Source of the DNA: Alphaproteobacteria bacterium
GTDB taxonomy: Bacteria; Pseudomonadota; Alphaproteobacteria; Paracaedibacterales; VGCI01
Length of the DNA stretch: 64,000 nucleotides
Direction: 5' to 3'
NCBI GenBank assembly: GCA_019746225.1
Contig: JAIESE010000043.1
Location: forward strand, 35,640-99,639
Both the position numbers and the translations under genes were made by a program. This document shows, in pieces, positions 43,408 through 53,775 of the stretch (position 1 is the stretch's first letter; each line of letters begins with the position of its first letter). The notes beneath the pieces are model-generated. The model did not search any database and was not told where the DNA came from. It worked only from the letters and a program-made list of their open reading frames with translations.

Positions 43408-46400
43408 ACAAGGCGCTCCAACTGTCTCATGGCGTAAGAGAGCATCCCCAAATCCGCATGCCCGGCGCTTTTCAGATTTGCCAAAATGGGACGGATGTGA
43501 TGGATATTATCTTTGTGTTTGTTCATCCAAGCGTCAACATCACAATCTTTCTCTTCACTCATGACACGATTCGTGAGTTTCACTTGAATTTGGGCCAAGT
43601 CATCAATCAAAATACTTCGAGCGCTGCGTTGCCATTCTGATTCAGTATGAATTTGAGCTGCTTGAAGGGAGAGCCAATCCAACCCAATTTTTGACCGCAA
43701 TGAAAAATAGGTATTGGCCACCACAAGAGCGTTGTGTTGTTTTTTGCTTAAATACATGATATCGACAAGAGCCGGTAAAAAGGGAATCATAGAGAAATTT
43801 ATTGCCGTAGCTGGAGGGATTCCCACTTGAAGAAACCCTTGATTTCGCGCATTAAAGATGTTTTCTTGATCCCCATGAAGCTTGCCAGGCAATTGCGTCA
43901 AGAGAGAATGAAGGCTTGAAAAGTCTGAAGGTTTTACTTCCTCATGGCGTAAGAACCATAAGACTATTTGCTCCAATGACTCCTTAATATCTATCAGGAC
44001 TTGGGTTTGGACATCCACCACCATAAGAGCATCAAGTCGATCAATTTCAAACCATAAATCTTTAAGTTCTAAAACCTGACTGGCCATAAAAAACGCACTT
44101 ACAACCTCAACATCACTTACCCCACACGTTTGGGAGATATTATAGATAAAGGTTGGCCCCACACGATTGATCACTTCATTTGCAAGAACAGTCGCAGTAA
44201 TTTCTCGACGTAGAGGATGAGTTGCCATCGCTTTTACAAATTGCTCTTGAATGATTTTCGGAAAATACCCATTAAACCACGCACGCGCGCTAACAGCATC
44301 CGGCAAAGTTGAGTTGAGAATTTTTTCATACAAGGTATTTTTGGAATACGCCAACAGGACGGATAGTTCTGGCCGCGTCAATCCTTGATTGCGAGCGCGC
44401 CTTTGGTCTATGGCTTCATCGTCGGGCAAAGCCTCAAGATATCGATCAAGGCCAACTTCCGATTCAAAGGCGCGCATCAACGATTGATATGTATTCAGGT
44501 CCGATGACTTTGTTGCTTCCAAAACCGTCAATATTTGATTTTGGCGATAATTATCCATTAAGACCAATTGAGCAACATCGGATGTCATCTCTTTTAAAAG
44601 GTTGTTACGGTCCTTCTGGGAAAGGGATTTACCGACTGTACTAAAAAGAATTTTCAAATTAACTTCGTGGTCGGAGCAGTCAACACCCCCAGAATTATCA
44701 ATGGCATCTGTATTGATATGTCCTCCTTTTAAGGAATATTCAACGCGGGCCCTTTGCGTCACCGCAAGATTAGCCCCTTCAGCAATGATCCTTGCATGAA
44801 CAGATTTTGCATCAACCCTTATGTCATTATTCGTCCTGTCTCCCACATCTGAATGCGTTTCTGTGCTTGCTTTAATAAAGGTTCCAATGCCCCCGAAATA
44901 AAGGAGATCCACCGGCAAACACAACAGACTTTTTACAAGGTCATCCGGTGTAATTTCTGGGTGAGATATGTTAAATGCTTTGCGACACTGCGCGCTTAAT
45001 TTTATGGACTTTGCCTTTCGGTCATAAACGCCGCCACCTGCGGAAATAAGAGCCGGATTATAGTCTTTCCAGGTTGATCGAGGCATTTGAAATAAGCGTT
45101 TTCTTTCTTTAAAACTTATGTCCATATCAGGGTCCGGATCCAAAAATATATGTCGATGATCAAATGCTGCCACAAGTCGAATTTTTTCCGATTGCAGCAT
45201 GCCATTTCCAAAAACATCCCCACTCATATCGCCGACACCGACAACGGTGAAAGGTGTGCTTTGACAATCCTGTTTGATCTCTCGAAAATGATGCTTAACA
45301 GATTCCCACGCGCCTCGAGCCGTAATCGCCATTTTCTTATGGTCATATCCGGTAGAACCTCCAGACGCAAAGGCATCGTCCAACCAGAAATTATAATCTT
45401 GTGAAAGAGCATTGGCGATATCAGAAAACTCAGCTGTGCCTTTGTCAGCGGCAACTACAAGGTATGTGTCATCTTCATCTAAACACCTAACTTGGGGGGG
45501 GTGAACAACATTCCCTTTAACCAAATTATCCGTAATATCCAACATGCCACAGATCATCATTTGATAACAATTTACCACCTCAATCATCAGGTCACTTTGA
45601 TTGGTATATTTGTCCTGATGTTTTACAACAAATCCCCCTTTTGAACCCAAAGGAACGATCACAGCATTCTTGACTGTTTGCGCTTTCATCAATCCTAAAA
45701 TTTCTGTCCTAAAATCTTCGGGGCGATCTGACCATCGGATCCCCCCTCGGGATACTTTTGCCCCCCTTAAGTGGATCGCCTCTACTCTTGAAGAATACAC
45801 AAATATTTCATACAAAGGCAGGGGATGAGGCAAATCTTCTAATTTACGACAATCAAATTTGAAGGAGAGATAGGGTTTTAAGTCAGTGGCCGATAACCCT
45901 TCCGTCTCCTTAACCTGGAAATAATTCGTCCGTACGGTCGCAAGTATTGCATTAAGAACACGTCGCAAAATGCGGTCATGATCCAAACGATCTATCTTTT
46001 CCAAGAGAAGTTGGATATCTACAACAAGAATGGCTTCTTCTCGCACGTTGGCCTTTGAAGACTTCAAAGAAAACCGTAATTCAAACAAATCGACGAAATA
46101 GCGGGTGATTTCGGGATAATTGCTCAAGGTTTCTTCTAAATATCCAATAGAATACGGCACTTGAACTTGCCTTAAAAATTTCAGGTACGCTCTCATCAAG
46201 GTAACCTGGCTTACATTTAAACCAGCCTTCAGAATGAGTTGATACATAACATCGTTTTCAACAGTACCATCCCAAATGTGAAGAAAAGCAGACCTCAAGT
46301 TTTCATGGTTCGCTTTCCAATTTTCAACCCCGTGTGAGTCAATCTCAAAGACATGAATAAACACCTGTGTGCCATATTTTTCTATGGAATATGAAGTTTC

Positions 46401-48320
46401 CCCAATGACCAGGAGCCCCAAATTTTGTAAGATAGGCAATAGGGTCGACAAGGAAAGAGGATGGTGCGCATGAAAGATTTTTACCCTTAAGGTTCTGGTA
46501 TCCTTATCCTTATAAAGGTAAAGATCAATGGGCTTTGCCTCCCCAGTTTTTTCAATATAACTAATATCTATCAAGGCTTCCTCAGGCTTGAACAGATCAA
46601 CATAAGCAGGTGGAAATGCCTTTTGATACCGTGCAAGAAGGGTTGAGGCATCTTCTTCATCATAATGACGATTAATAAGCCGTTCTAGATAATCCTCCCA
46701 ACTAAGAGCAGCCTCCAAGAGGTCCTTCTTTATATCCGCTTGATTATAGTCAACTAAGCAGGGTTCAGAATAGCTAATAACAAAGATAAGCCTCGCATAA
46801 TCCAATTCACCAAGAAGAATATTTTCTGAACTCATCTTCCCCTTCAGGTGGTATTCTAAGAGCTTAACAAAGCGGTCTTTTAAAGACACACTATACTTTT
46901 CACGAGGTAAGAAAACCATCGCTGTGATGTAACGGCCATATGTATCTGGGCGAATCGAGAGTGTTAAGGAATGCTGGTCATTCATATTCAACACATTTTG
47001 GCTGGCCTCAAAAATTTGATCCTCATCGAGGTAGAAGAGTTCATCACGCGGAATACTATTGATAATACTGATGAGCGTTTTGCCATCGTGCCATTGTGGT
47101 GCCAAACCAAATTGATTAAAGACATTGCGGACCTTACGGCCAACTATGGGAGTGTTAAAGGCGGAGCCTGTAAAGGTTGCGTTTGTAAAAATACCAATAA
47201 TTTGGAAGAGACCTTGGGGATTTCCATCATGATCCCAATCGATAACTTCAATGGAATCGATCCGTGAGGATCGATGGACGGTTGAGCGTGCACTCGTCTT
47301 GGTAATTGATAACGGTGGAAGGCGCAACTGTACGGATTTGTTGCTATCTCTCGTAAGGCGCGTTCTGCAAAAGATAGGCAGTAAATCGTCATTATTTCGA
47401 AAAGCCTCATCACGAAACAAACCTAAATGAAGATCATCTGAATTGGCCTCAACGCACAATATTGGCGCGTTTTCTTGAGGGTCCCTTTTTGTAGATACTG
47501 AGAAATATCGAACACCTAAAAAAACAAAATGGCCACCCTCTAACCAGATGAGAAGTTCCTTTAAATCTTGACGCTCAGCCGGTGTCGGCAATTTTTGAGC
47601 AAGGGGTAAACCATCCATATCGTTTTGTACAATTTTAAGTTGGTTCCTCATTAAAGGCCAATCCAACACCACATTACGAACTTGTGTTATGAGATTGTTG
47701 ATTTCCTTTTGTAAGGCTTCGATTTGCTTCTTCTTCATATCCGATTTTATTTGGATAAAAGCAATGGATTCGGGTTGGTGGGTCGCGTCTATATCCTTTA
47801 GGAGCGGGGTTGGATTTTGAGTATCAAAATAATCAGGCATGAGGTCAAAACTTGACTGCTGACTTCCCGCAGCAAGACCCATTTGAGGGTTGGTATCCTT
47901 TAAATCCACAAGAGAAACAAGCTCACCTTCCTGTGTTCGTTGCACACCAAGGACTGGATGCACCATGAGTTCAATTTTGAATCCATTTTTCTCAAGAAAT
48001 GTTGTGATACTGTCGACCAAAAAAGGCTGATCTATGTTCACCATAAATATGCCTAATCGAGGCAATCTGTGGTGACTCAGTCTATATTCATCAATTTTGA
48101 CAAGAGATTCTTGAGGAAGACGGATTATAAAGAGCTTCCAAGCCTCATGGACGATAGAGATCAATTCAGAAACAAGCATTTTTTGAAGAAATTCAATGGG
48201 TACGCGCTTAAAGAAGTGAAATGCGAATATTTCTAAATTCTTGTCATCACGAGGGGTTTTGCCCTTAATTTCCCGACAAATGGCTGCTATTAAGTTCGGT
48301 TTTGTATCAAACACCGTCAT
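43404..48320 (-). CDS. NAD-specific glutamate dehydrogenase, large (L_180-type) class
   Basis: This ~1638-residue enzyme converts glutamate to 2-oxoglutarate with NAD+, feeding amino-acid carbon into the TCA cycle. It belongs to the giant GdhB/GDH2 class. A long N-terminal region with ACT-like segments (~1-720) precedes the catalytic core: GGIRWSDRPEDFRTEILGLMKAQTVKN, VPLGSKGGFVVK (active Lys region) and the NAD site TVVGVGDMSGDVFGNGML. A helical C-terminal part follows (~1150-1638) with NQGLTRPELSVLLAYSK. Length is normal. ATG 48320 is chosen over an upstream TTG. This fits an organism living on host amino acids and complements the adjacent sdh operon. Confidence 0.93.
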   Translation of the reverse strand: MTVFDTKPNLIAAICREIKGKTPRDDKNLEIFAFHFFKRVPIEFLQKMLVSELISIVHEAWKLFIIRLPQESLVKIDEYRLSHHRLPRLGIFMVNIDQPFLVDSITTFLEKNGFKIELMVHPVLGVQRTQEGELVSLVDLKDTNPQMGLAAGSQQSSFDLMPDYFDTQNPTPLLKDIDATHQPESIAFIQIKSDMKKKQIEALQKEINNLITQVRNVVLDWPLMRNQLKIVQNDMDGLPLAQKLPTPAERQDLKELLIWLEGGHFVFLGVRYFSVSTKRDPQENAPILCVEANSDDLHLGLFRDEAFRNNDDLLPIFCRTRLTRDSNKSVQLRLPPLSITKTSARSTVHRSSRIDSIEVIDWDHDGNPQGLFQIIGIFTNATFTGSAFNTPIVGRKVRNVFNQFGLAPQWHDGKTLISIINSIPRDELFYLDEDQIFEASQNVLNMNDQHSLTLSIRPDTYGRYITAMVFLPREKYSVSLKDRFVKLLEYHLKGKMSSENILLGELDYARLIFVISYSEPCLVDYNQADIKKDLLEAALSWEDYLERLINRHYDEEDASTLLARYQKAFPPAYVDLFKPEEALIDISYIEKTGEAKPIDLYLYKDKDTRTLRVKIFHAHHPLSLSTLLPILQNLGLLVIGETSYSIEKYGTQVFIHVFEIDSHGVENWKANHENLRSAFLHIWDGTVENDVMYQLILKAGLNVSQVTLMRAYLKFLRQVQVPYSIGYLEETLSNYPEITRYFVDLFELRFSLKSSKANVREEAILVVDIQLLLEKIDRLDHDRILRRVLNAILATVRTNYFQVKETEGLSATDLKPYLSFKFDCRKLEDLPHPLPLYEIFVYSSRVEAIHLRGAKVSRGGIRWSDRPEDFRTEILGLMKAQTVKNAVIVPLGSKGGFVVKHQDKYTNQSDLMIEVVNCYQMMICGMLDITDNLVKGNVVHPPQVRCLDEDDTYLVVAADKGTAEFSDIANALSQDYNFWLDDAFASGGSTGYDHKKMAITARGAWESVKHHFREIKQDCQSTPFTVVGVGDMSGDVFGNGMLQSEKIRLVAAFDHRHIFLDPDPDMDISFKERKRLFQMPRSTWKDYNPALISAGGGVYDRKAKSIKLSAQCRKAFNISHPEITPDDLVKSLLCLPVDLLYFGGIGTFIKASTETHSDVGDRTNNDIRVDAKSVHARIIAEGANLAVTQRARVEYSLKGGHINTDAIDNSGGVDCSDHEVNLKILFSTVGKSLSQKDRNNLLKEMTSDVAQLVLMDNYRQNQILTVLEATKSSDLNTYQSLMRAFESEVGLDRYLEALPDDEAIDQRRARNQGLTRPELSVLLAYSKNTLYEKILNSTLPDAVSARAWFNGYFPKIIQEQFVKAMATHPLRREITATVLANEVINRVGPTFIYNISQTCGVSDVEVVSAFFMASQVLELKDLWFEIDRLDALMVVDVQTQVLIDIKESLEQIVLWFLRHEEVKPSDFSSLHSLLTQLPGKLHGDQENIFNARNQGFLQVGIPPATAINFSMIPFLPALVDIMYLSKKQHNALVVANTYFSLRSKIGLDWLSLQAAQIHTESEWQRSARSILIDDLAQIQVKLTNRVMSEEKDCDVDAWMNKHKDNIHHIRPILANLKSAGHADLGMLSYAMRQLERLV

Positions 48321-48390
48321 ATACCCCAAGCCTTCGTGTCTAAAATACGCTAAAAAAGCCGTCTCTATCTTAATTTTACAGGAAAGAGAG

Positions 48391-48888
48391 TTAAGATTGA
48401 GTAACGAAGCGCCATAACTTGTCTCGACCCTCGCGAATGCCGATGCGGGGGGTGCTTATAAATCTAGGTTTTAGGCCAACATCACTGATGTAACAGTGAT
48501 CAGAGGTCACTAGGTCTAGGGCATTGTGATCTTTTGTGATCTTCAAATGGCGGCACAGCTTCCCAGGACCGTTGAGATCAAGGGAATCGATTTTAAGGCC
48601 CCGAATCAAAACCGCTGCTGCGATACCATCCGGTTCCGTTACAATATTTAAGCAATGATACATACCATAGATGAAATAAACGTAAGCATGACCAGGCGGC
48701 CCAAACATCACGGCATTTCGAGGGGTTTTTCCTCTATAGGCATGGCAGGCGGGGTCATTATCTTGATGATAAGCTTCTGTTTCCGTAATAATTCCAGAAA
48801 AATCATGAAAAGTCAGTCTCTTACCTAGCAAGGCTTTGGCAACATCTACCGTTGGTTTTAAGAAAAAGGAACGATCTAAACGACTCAT
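48391..48888 (-). CDS. 3-methyladenine DNA glycosylase, AAG/MPG family
   Basis: This 165-residue base-excision enzyme has the AAG pattern: ALLGKRLTF, ITETEAYHQDNDPACHAYRGKTPRN (catalytic Glu and DNA-contacting Tyr), VYFIYGMYHCLNIV and LNGPGKLCRHLKI. ATG 48888 with AAGAAG upstream is used; a longer frame would run into the tRNA-Gly gene. It is at the short end for the family. It lies between tRNA-Gly and the NAD-GDH gene on one strand and may share their transcript. Confidence 0.88.
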   Translation of the reverse strand: MSRLDRSFFLKPTVDVAKALLGKRLTFHDFSGIITETEAYHQDNDPACHAYRGKTPRNAVMFGPPGHAYVYFIYGMYHCLNIVTEPDGIAAAVLIRGLKIDSLDLNGPGKLCRHLKITKDHNALDLVTSDHCYISDVGLKPRFISTPRIGIREGRDKLWRFVTQS

Positions 48889-48936
48889 GGTCATCTTCTT
48901 AAGGCTGTAATGGTCTTCAATTAAAGGAGAATGAAT

Positions 48937-49011
48937 TGGAGCGGGCGAAGGGATTCGAACCCTCGACCCCAACCTTGGCAAGGTTGTGCTCTACCCCTGA
49001 GCTACGCCCGC
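48937..49011 (-). tRNA. tRNA-Gly (anticodon GCC)
   Basis: The minus strand folds as a full cloverleaf. The acceptor GCGGGCG/CGCCCGC and the D-arm AGCTCAGGGGTAGAGC are intact. The anticodon loop CTTGCCAAG has anticodon GCC, and the T-arm is GAGGGTTCGAATCCCTT. CCA is encoded. Confidence 0.96.
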
Positions 49012-49189
49012 CCGCTTTATTCAATAGGAATCATACCTGTTCCTCAGAGAATTGCAAGCCCGTTTTTATATTTCCTAATAGGTTGCTTAACAGACGGATT
49101 GCCTTGAGAGGCGCTTTTCTATTGAAAGGATCTCTAATTTGATTCAGGATATTTAAAGTTCAGAGATATCGAAGAAAAGGAATCAATAA

Positions 49190-49678
49190 GTGAAACAAAC
49201 ACAAACAAGCTTAAAGGAAATGAAGTTGATCGGGATTACGGCTCGAACCAATAATGCAAACGAAATCAACCCAACCCTCGCCAAAATCTCACCGACCGTG
49301 CAAAAGTACTTTTTTGGAGGGCTCCCCTCCCAAATTCCCAACCGTTTAAAGCCACAAACAACCTATTGTGCCTTTACGGATTATGAGAGTGATACCACGG
49401 GGGACTACACCTACTTTATTGGGGAAGAAGTGAGTTCTTTTGAGGATGTGCCTGAAGGATTTCAAACACTAACTATCCCTCCTCAAGCTTATGCCAAGTT
49501 TACAACGGAAGCTGGCCCTATGCCGGATGTGGTCATTGGCGCCTGGCAGAAGATATGGCAAATGACCCCTCAGGATTTGGGCGGCTCACGCGGGTTTCGC
49601 ACGGACTTTGAAATTTATGATGAGCGGGCCGCAGACCCCCAAAATGTAACATTTGATCTTTATATTGGCATTAAGTAG
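49190..49678 (+). CDS. GyrI-like (effector-binding domain) protein
   Basis: This 162-residue stand-alone small-molecule-binding domain is of the AraC/GyrI-like class: EMKLIGITARTNN, YCAFTDYESDTTGDYTYFIG, FQTLTIPPQAYAKFTT and IGAWQKIWQ. No DNA-binding domain is attached. Such proteins sequester drugs or metabolites or modulate gyrase inhibitors. The start is GTG 49190 with AAGGA 8 bases upstream. Confidence 0.82.
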   Translation: MKQTQTSLKEMKLIGITARTNNANEINPTLAKISPTVQKYFFGGLPSQIPNRLKPQTTYCAFTDYESDTTGDYTYFIGEEVSSFEDVPEGFQTLTIPPQAYAKFTTEAGPMPDVVIGAWQKIWQMTPQDLGGSRGFRTDFEIYDERAADPQNVTFDLYIGIK

Positions 49679-49738
49679 CGTTTCGGCCATAGTTTTTAGT
49701 CGACAAGGGCGTCCCATTTCTGCTATTCCACTTGAGGG

Positions 49739-49814
<76 letters not shown>

Positions 49815-49997
49815 CAAAAACCCAATCTTTCCCTAGCTTTCAAAACACCTCGAGATGCATGTCGTTCTATCTCGTTCTTGGAAAATGCTGCTCGAAGTGG
49901 TTTCGAGTGGTGATAATTTGGTGATAATTTTTTGTGGCACATTTTTCCGGAATGTATCATTATATCGATACGAACATTTCAAGATTGGAGGTTGTTA

Positions 49998-51173
49998 ATG
50001 CCAAAACTAACAAGACGATTTGTGGAAAGCATAAAGCTCCATCCGACAAAACCCATTACGACGTGGGACTCTGAGCTTAAGGGGTTTGGGGTCGTCGTGC
50101 TTCCCAGTGGGAGGACCACCTATGTCATTCAATATAGAAACGCGGCTCATTACCAAAAGCGCTTAAAGCTGGGTGTTCATGGGTCAATCACGGCAGAAGA
50201 GGCGAGAGAACTTGCGAAGAAGCATTTTGCAAGCGTTGCGCAAGGTATTGATCCTGTTGCAGAAAAGAAAACGGTCCGAAACCTATCGACTTTTAATGAC
50301 CTCGTTACTGATTATCTCGAACGACACGGCCAAAAAAAGCGTCCTAAGAGTCTCCTAGAAGATCAAAAACTCTTAAAGAACATTATCATTCCTGCTTTGC
50401 AGGGGCGAAAGGTTGCACATATTACTCGGCGGGATATCGAGAACCTCCACCTTCGCCATGAGAACACGCCTTATCAGGCGAATCGAATGTTGTCTTTGTT
50501 GTCAAAAATGTTCTCGCTGGCTGTTTCTTGGGGATGGCGAAGCGATAATCCAGTGCTAGGAATTCCTAAATATCAAGAAGAAAAAAGGGATCGATGGCTC
50601 GATGATGAAGAGCTACAGAGGCTCTGGGGTATTCTCGATCAATATCCGCAAAATTTGACGGCTTATGTATTCAAGTTCTTATTGTTGACTGGCGCTCGCA
50701 AAGGCGAAGCTTTGCAAGCTACCTGGGATCAATTTGACCTTGAGAAAGGGATTTGGACAAAGCCGTCTCACATCACGAAGCAGAAGAAGAAAGAACATCT
50801 CCCCCTTTCGGACAAAACCATGGAACTCTTGCACATCTTGAAGAATCTTCCCCCAATTCTATCTACAGAACCATCCAAATACCTATTCCCTGGGCGTATT
50901 AAAGACGAGCCACTGAAGGAAATCAAAACGTTCTGGCATAGTATCATTAAAAAAGCAAATTTGGAGAACGTTCGCATCCATGATTTGCGCCATACCCATG
51001 CGTCTCACTTGGTCTCCAGCGGCCTCAGTTTAAGCATCGTAGGAAAACTCCTGGGCCATACCCAGGCGTCTACGACACAAAGATACGCGCATTTAGCCGA
51101 TGAGCCCTTACGGAAAGCGACCGAGGTGTTTGGTACTAAAGTGGGGAACTTTAATACGAATAGTGGCTCATAA
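49998..51173 (+). CDS. Tyrosine-recombinase integrase, P4-like
   Basis: This 391-residue integrase has an N-terminal arm-binding domain (DUF4102 type, KLTRRFVESIKL and STYVIQYR-like strands, ~1-85). A SAM-like core-binding domain spans ~95-180. The catalytic domain contains LTGARKGEALQATWDQ (first Arg), HDLRHTHASHLV (His/Arg), LLGHTQASTTQRYAHL (His and Tyr nucleophile). All catalytic residues are present, so it may be active. ATG 49998 has TGGAGG 7 bases upstream. It follows tRNA-Lys, the usual orientation for an island that integrated at a tRNA 3' end. I did not find a second copy of the tRNA end in the window. Confidence 0.93.
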   Translation: MPKLTRRFVESIKLHPTKPITTWDSELKGFGVVVLPSGRTTYVIQYRNAAHYQKRLKLGVHGSITAEEARELAKKHFASVAQGIDPVAEKKTVRNLSTFNDLVTDYLERHGQKKRPKSLLEDQKLLKNIIIPALQGRKVAHITRRDIENLHLRHENTPYQANRMLSLLSKMFSLAVSWGWRSDNPVLGIPKYQEEKRDRWLDDEELQRLWGILDQYPQNLTAYVFKFLLLTGARKGEALQATWDQFDLEKGIWTKPSHITKQKKKEHLPLSDKTMELLHILKNLPPILSTEPSKYLFPGRIKDEPLKEIKTFWHSIIKKANLENVRIHDLRHTHASHLVSSGLSLSIVGKLLGHTQASTTQRYAHLADEPLRKATEVFGTKVGNFNTNSGS

Positions 51174-51234
51174 ATTAAAGTATAAGAATTTTTGGCACAA
51201 ACCATTATGCATGAACTTGAAAGATTCTACGCTC

Positions 51235-51606
51235 TCAAAACTCCCTCACCAGCAAATGGTGAAACGTGCAATAATCGATGCACCATTTTCGCTTCAAGTA
51301 ATCCATATCAACGTTCGGGGTCAGGACGATGTACAAGGGCTTTTTGTAATCGCCTGTGCAAATCTCGATCAAGGGTAGATTGTCCTCGAACGCTTCCTGC
51401 ATCGCCCCACATGGGTCTTTAGTGTGAGCATAAAGGGCGGCTACCCGCTTGGATGGATAGATCGTAAAGCTCCAATTCATTTGCGAAAGATCAGGTTGAT
51501 CATCCACGAGCTTCGTATTTTCAGTTGTGGTGACATCCTTAAAAAATTCATCGAAACTTTCAAAGTATTCAGCTGGAGCTCCATCTAAAGGCACAATTTT
51601 TATCAT
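51235..51606 (-). CDS. Small hypothetical protein next to the integrase
   Basis: This 123-residue protein has a good AAGGAG site 8 bases before its ATG, so it is probably a real gene. It contains FDEFFKDVTTTE, MNWSFTIYPSKRVAALYAHTKDP and KPLYIVLTPNVDMDYLKRKW. No signal peptide, transmembrane segment or known family is seen. Its place after the integrase suggests cargo of the integrated element. Confidence 0.55.
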   Translation of the reverse strand: MIKIVPLDGAPAEYFESFDEFFKDVTTTENTKLVDDQPDLSQMNWSFTIYPSKRVAALYAHTKDPCGAMQEAFEDNLPLIEICTGDYKKPLYIVLTPNVDMDYLKRKWCIDYCTFHHLLVREF

Positions 51607-51806
51607 TCACTGTCTCCTTGTCTTTACAAAATCGACGTATGAATGTTTGAGAGGCTCTTCAACCCTGAATTTTAGGCATAGTGAATCAACTTGCCGTTAA
51701 GGCAAAATGAACCAATTCAAAGAAAAAATCGCCTAAAGAAGTTGTCTCAAACATCACACAACAAGAAGGAAGCAAGGAAACCCTTGCCCCCTTCAAATGA
51801 AAATGT

Positions 51807-51905
51807 TCAATCGAGACACACTTCTGGCGAGCCAGTTTTATGCCAAATTCTTTTGATCAGTTCTTGGAAAATGCGCCCGGTGTGAGCTATATTGGTTTTA
51901 GCCAT
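51807..51905 (-). CDS. Very short ORF with strong ribosome site, possible gene remnant
   Basis: A 32-codon frame starts at ATG 51905 with GGAGG 5 bases upstream and ends at TGA 51807. It encodes a basic helix (GRIFQELIKRIWHKTG). It may be a small protein or the start of a decayed gene. No family is recognised. Confidence 0.3.
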   Translation of the reverse strand: MAKTNIAHTGRIFQELIKRIWHKTGSPEVCLD

Positions 51906-52251
51906 GATTAACCTCCAGTGGTTGATTGTGGTTAGTGGCATCAGGGCGTTAGTAGCGCTCGGGTGCCACGCTTATTTAACAATGAGGTAAGAAAAGCGCG
52001 TAGTCCGTCACTAATCTTGAACCTCCCTTTTACTTTAGAAGGGAGGTCTTCAAGAATCAAGAAAAAACTATATAATTACCTCGATTCTTCAACTTATTGA
52101 CATTAATACAACACGATAACAAGGCTGCGCAGCAAGCATAATGCGCGTTAACAGTTTAACTATTCTGAAACAATCGTTTAAAAACATTTGAATTTCTTTG
52201 AAAATCAGCGGTACGATTTTAGAAGAGGACTTGTCTAGAATAGGTTGTAGG
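51906..52251. other. Intergenic region with two hairpins
   Basis: About 345 bases without a gene. A strong inverted repeat, ACCTCCCTT (52021-52029) and AAGGGAGGT (52039-52047), could terminate transcription from either side. A weaker one at 51939-51970 pairs GGCA with TGCC. The right part is AT-rich and should hold the promoter of the kinase-like gene. Confidence 0.4.
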
Positions 52252-53775
52252 ATGAAAGAAGCTCATAGACTTCGCAGTGTCATTATGCCAGGTGTCGTTA
52301 CGATGACCCTGATGCTCATCCTAACCAGCCTGATTGTGAGCATAAGTCTCTATATCGAGTATAGGCGATATTTAGATGTCTATCACGTAGCCCAGACAAA
52401 TGAGATCAATGACATAAAGCATAAAGAATCCGTTCTCCTAAAAGAACTCACTAAAGTTTTGAAGCTAACTGGGTCACGTATTGAAGCCGCGGAGGGCAAC
52501 CTTGAAAGACTTCAGAAAATTATTACTTCCCTAACGTACTTGACCATTAATCAAGTACCCGTCGCATTTCAAACTGTTTCTTATCATCAAATCTCCGAGC
52601 CAAAGGGTGTCATTACAAGGCTAGGTGTGCGAGACTCTGATCGAATATATTCACCTTCAGAACTATCTCAGAAAGAAAAGATTACTTTTTGGAAGGAAAA
52701 CTTTCTATTGGGGCGGCTGCCCGTATCAAAACATGGGGTCGTTGATGGTGTTTTAAAGGTCCGGATCTATCACCCCACGCTACGTGCCTATTTCGGATCT
52801 CCCTCGAAGATTAAGTATTTTGTGACAGATGGCGCCATCAAATTTGAAAGCAAAGCATCCATAGGTTTTAGGGAATTTGTTAACCAAAACAGGCATCAGT
52901 TCACCATCTTAGGTGGCGTAACCTTCGCCCTAGTCATGCTACTGGCTTGGGGAATCGTTATGACTCTACGCGTTACTCGAAAAAGATATTTCCAGCAGGT
53001 ACAAAACCTTGAAGAAGCCCTAACCCTATCAGCACAAGAAGCGGGTGAATTAAAAGAAGATTTGAATGAGAGTGAACAAACGATGAAGAGCCTTCAGGTC
53101 TCGCGCCAATCTCATATTAAATTGGAAGGGGCGATTCGGATGCGTCAGAAGCAGCGTGCAACATGGATTACCCAATCCTTAGATGTGGTAAGTCAATCCT
53201 ATCAAAATCCAAAGATTTATCTACCAGAACAAGACCAGTTCGACATCATTCACGAATGTCAAAAGGTGGCCCAATCCCTTTCCTTGGGGTTGGGTAAGTC
53301 CTTGGAAAAAGAGAAGGTTGATTTAAAGCAAATAATTTTGTGCACACTCCTACTCTTTAAGGAGAAGACCCACAAATCAAACATTTCTGTTGATATAAAC
53401 CTCCCTGAAAACGCTTGTACCATCAAAAGCGATGCCTTGCTGATGGAGGTTCTATTTATGGATGTTCTGGGCAAAGCTATCCATCGTGTTCCAAAGAATG
53501 GCGTTGTATCCATTTCCTTAAAAGAGGATGAGAACAGCTTTCATTTAGAAACCCTCGACAATGGGTACACAAACACAGGATCAACAGATAAGCTTATCAA
53601 AAAGTCCTTTGATTTGTTCTTTAGTAATGATAATTTCCAAGATATATGTCGGGAAAATGGTCTGAGCTTTTCTTCTAAAAAAGAGACCAATGGCTTAAAC
53701 ACTTCCTGCCTCATACTTCCCTTTCAAGAGGAAGAGGTGCAAAACAATAATGTGGTTAGGTTATTCAAAAACTAG
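52252..53775 (+). CDS. Membrane histidine-kinase-like protein, degenerate
   Basis: This ~507-residue protein has two transmembrane helices (~11-36, VVTMTLMLILTSLIVSISL; ~225-247, FTILGGVTFALVMLLAWGIV) around a ~185-residue periplasmic domain. Next comes a coiled coil (~260-320), then an HATPase-like region. Where a phospho-acceptor His is expected (~320-345, QRATWITQSLDVVSQSY) there is none. The N-box (VLFMDVLGKAIHRVP) has Asp for Asn, while the G1 box keeps LDNGYT. It is thus probably a pseudo-kinase sensor or a strongly diverged one. ATG 52252 follows ATAGG; TTG 52198 is an in-frame alternative. Its end overlaps the NB-ARC gene by 26 bases. Confidence 0.7.
   Translation: MKEAHRLRSVIMPGVVTMTLMLILTSLIVSISLYIEYRRYLDVYHVAQTNEINDIKHKESVLLKELTKVLKLTGSRIEAAEGNLERLQKIITSLTYLTINQVPVAFQTVSYHQISEPKGVITRLGVRDSDRIYSPSELSQKEKITFWKENFLLGRLPVSKHGVVDGVLKVRIYHPTLRAYFGSPSKIKYFVTDGAIKFESKASIGFREFVNQNRHQFTILGGVTFALVMLLAWGIVMTLRVTRKRYFQQVQNLEEALTLSAQEAGELKEDLNESEQTMKSLQVSRQSHIKLEGAIRMRQKQRATWITQSLDVVSQSYQNPKIYLPEQDQFDIIHECQKVAQSLSLGLGKSLEKEKVDLKQIILCTLLLFKEKTHKSNISVDINLPENACTIKSDALLMEVLFMDVLGKAIHRVPKNGVVSISLKEDENSFHLETLDNGYTNTGSTDKLIKKSFDLFFSNDNFQDICRENGLSFSSKKETNGLNTSCLILPFQEEEVQNNNVVRLFKN

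Noticed and set aside
51691-51885. 64-codon plus-strand frame
   Set aside because: No ribosome site, biased composition, and it overlaps the minus-strand mini-ORF with the better start.
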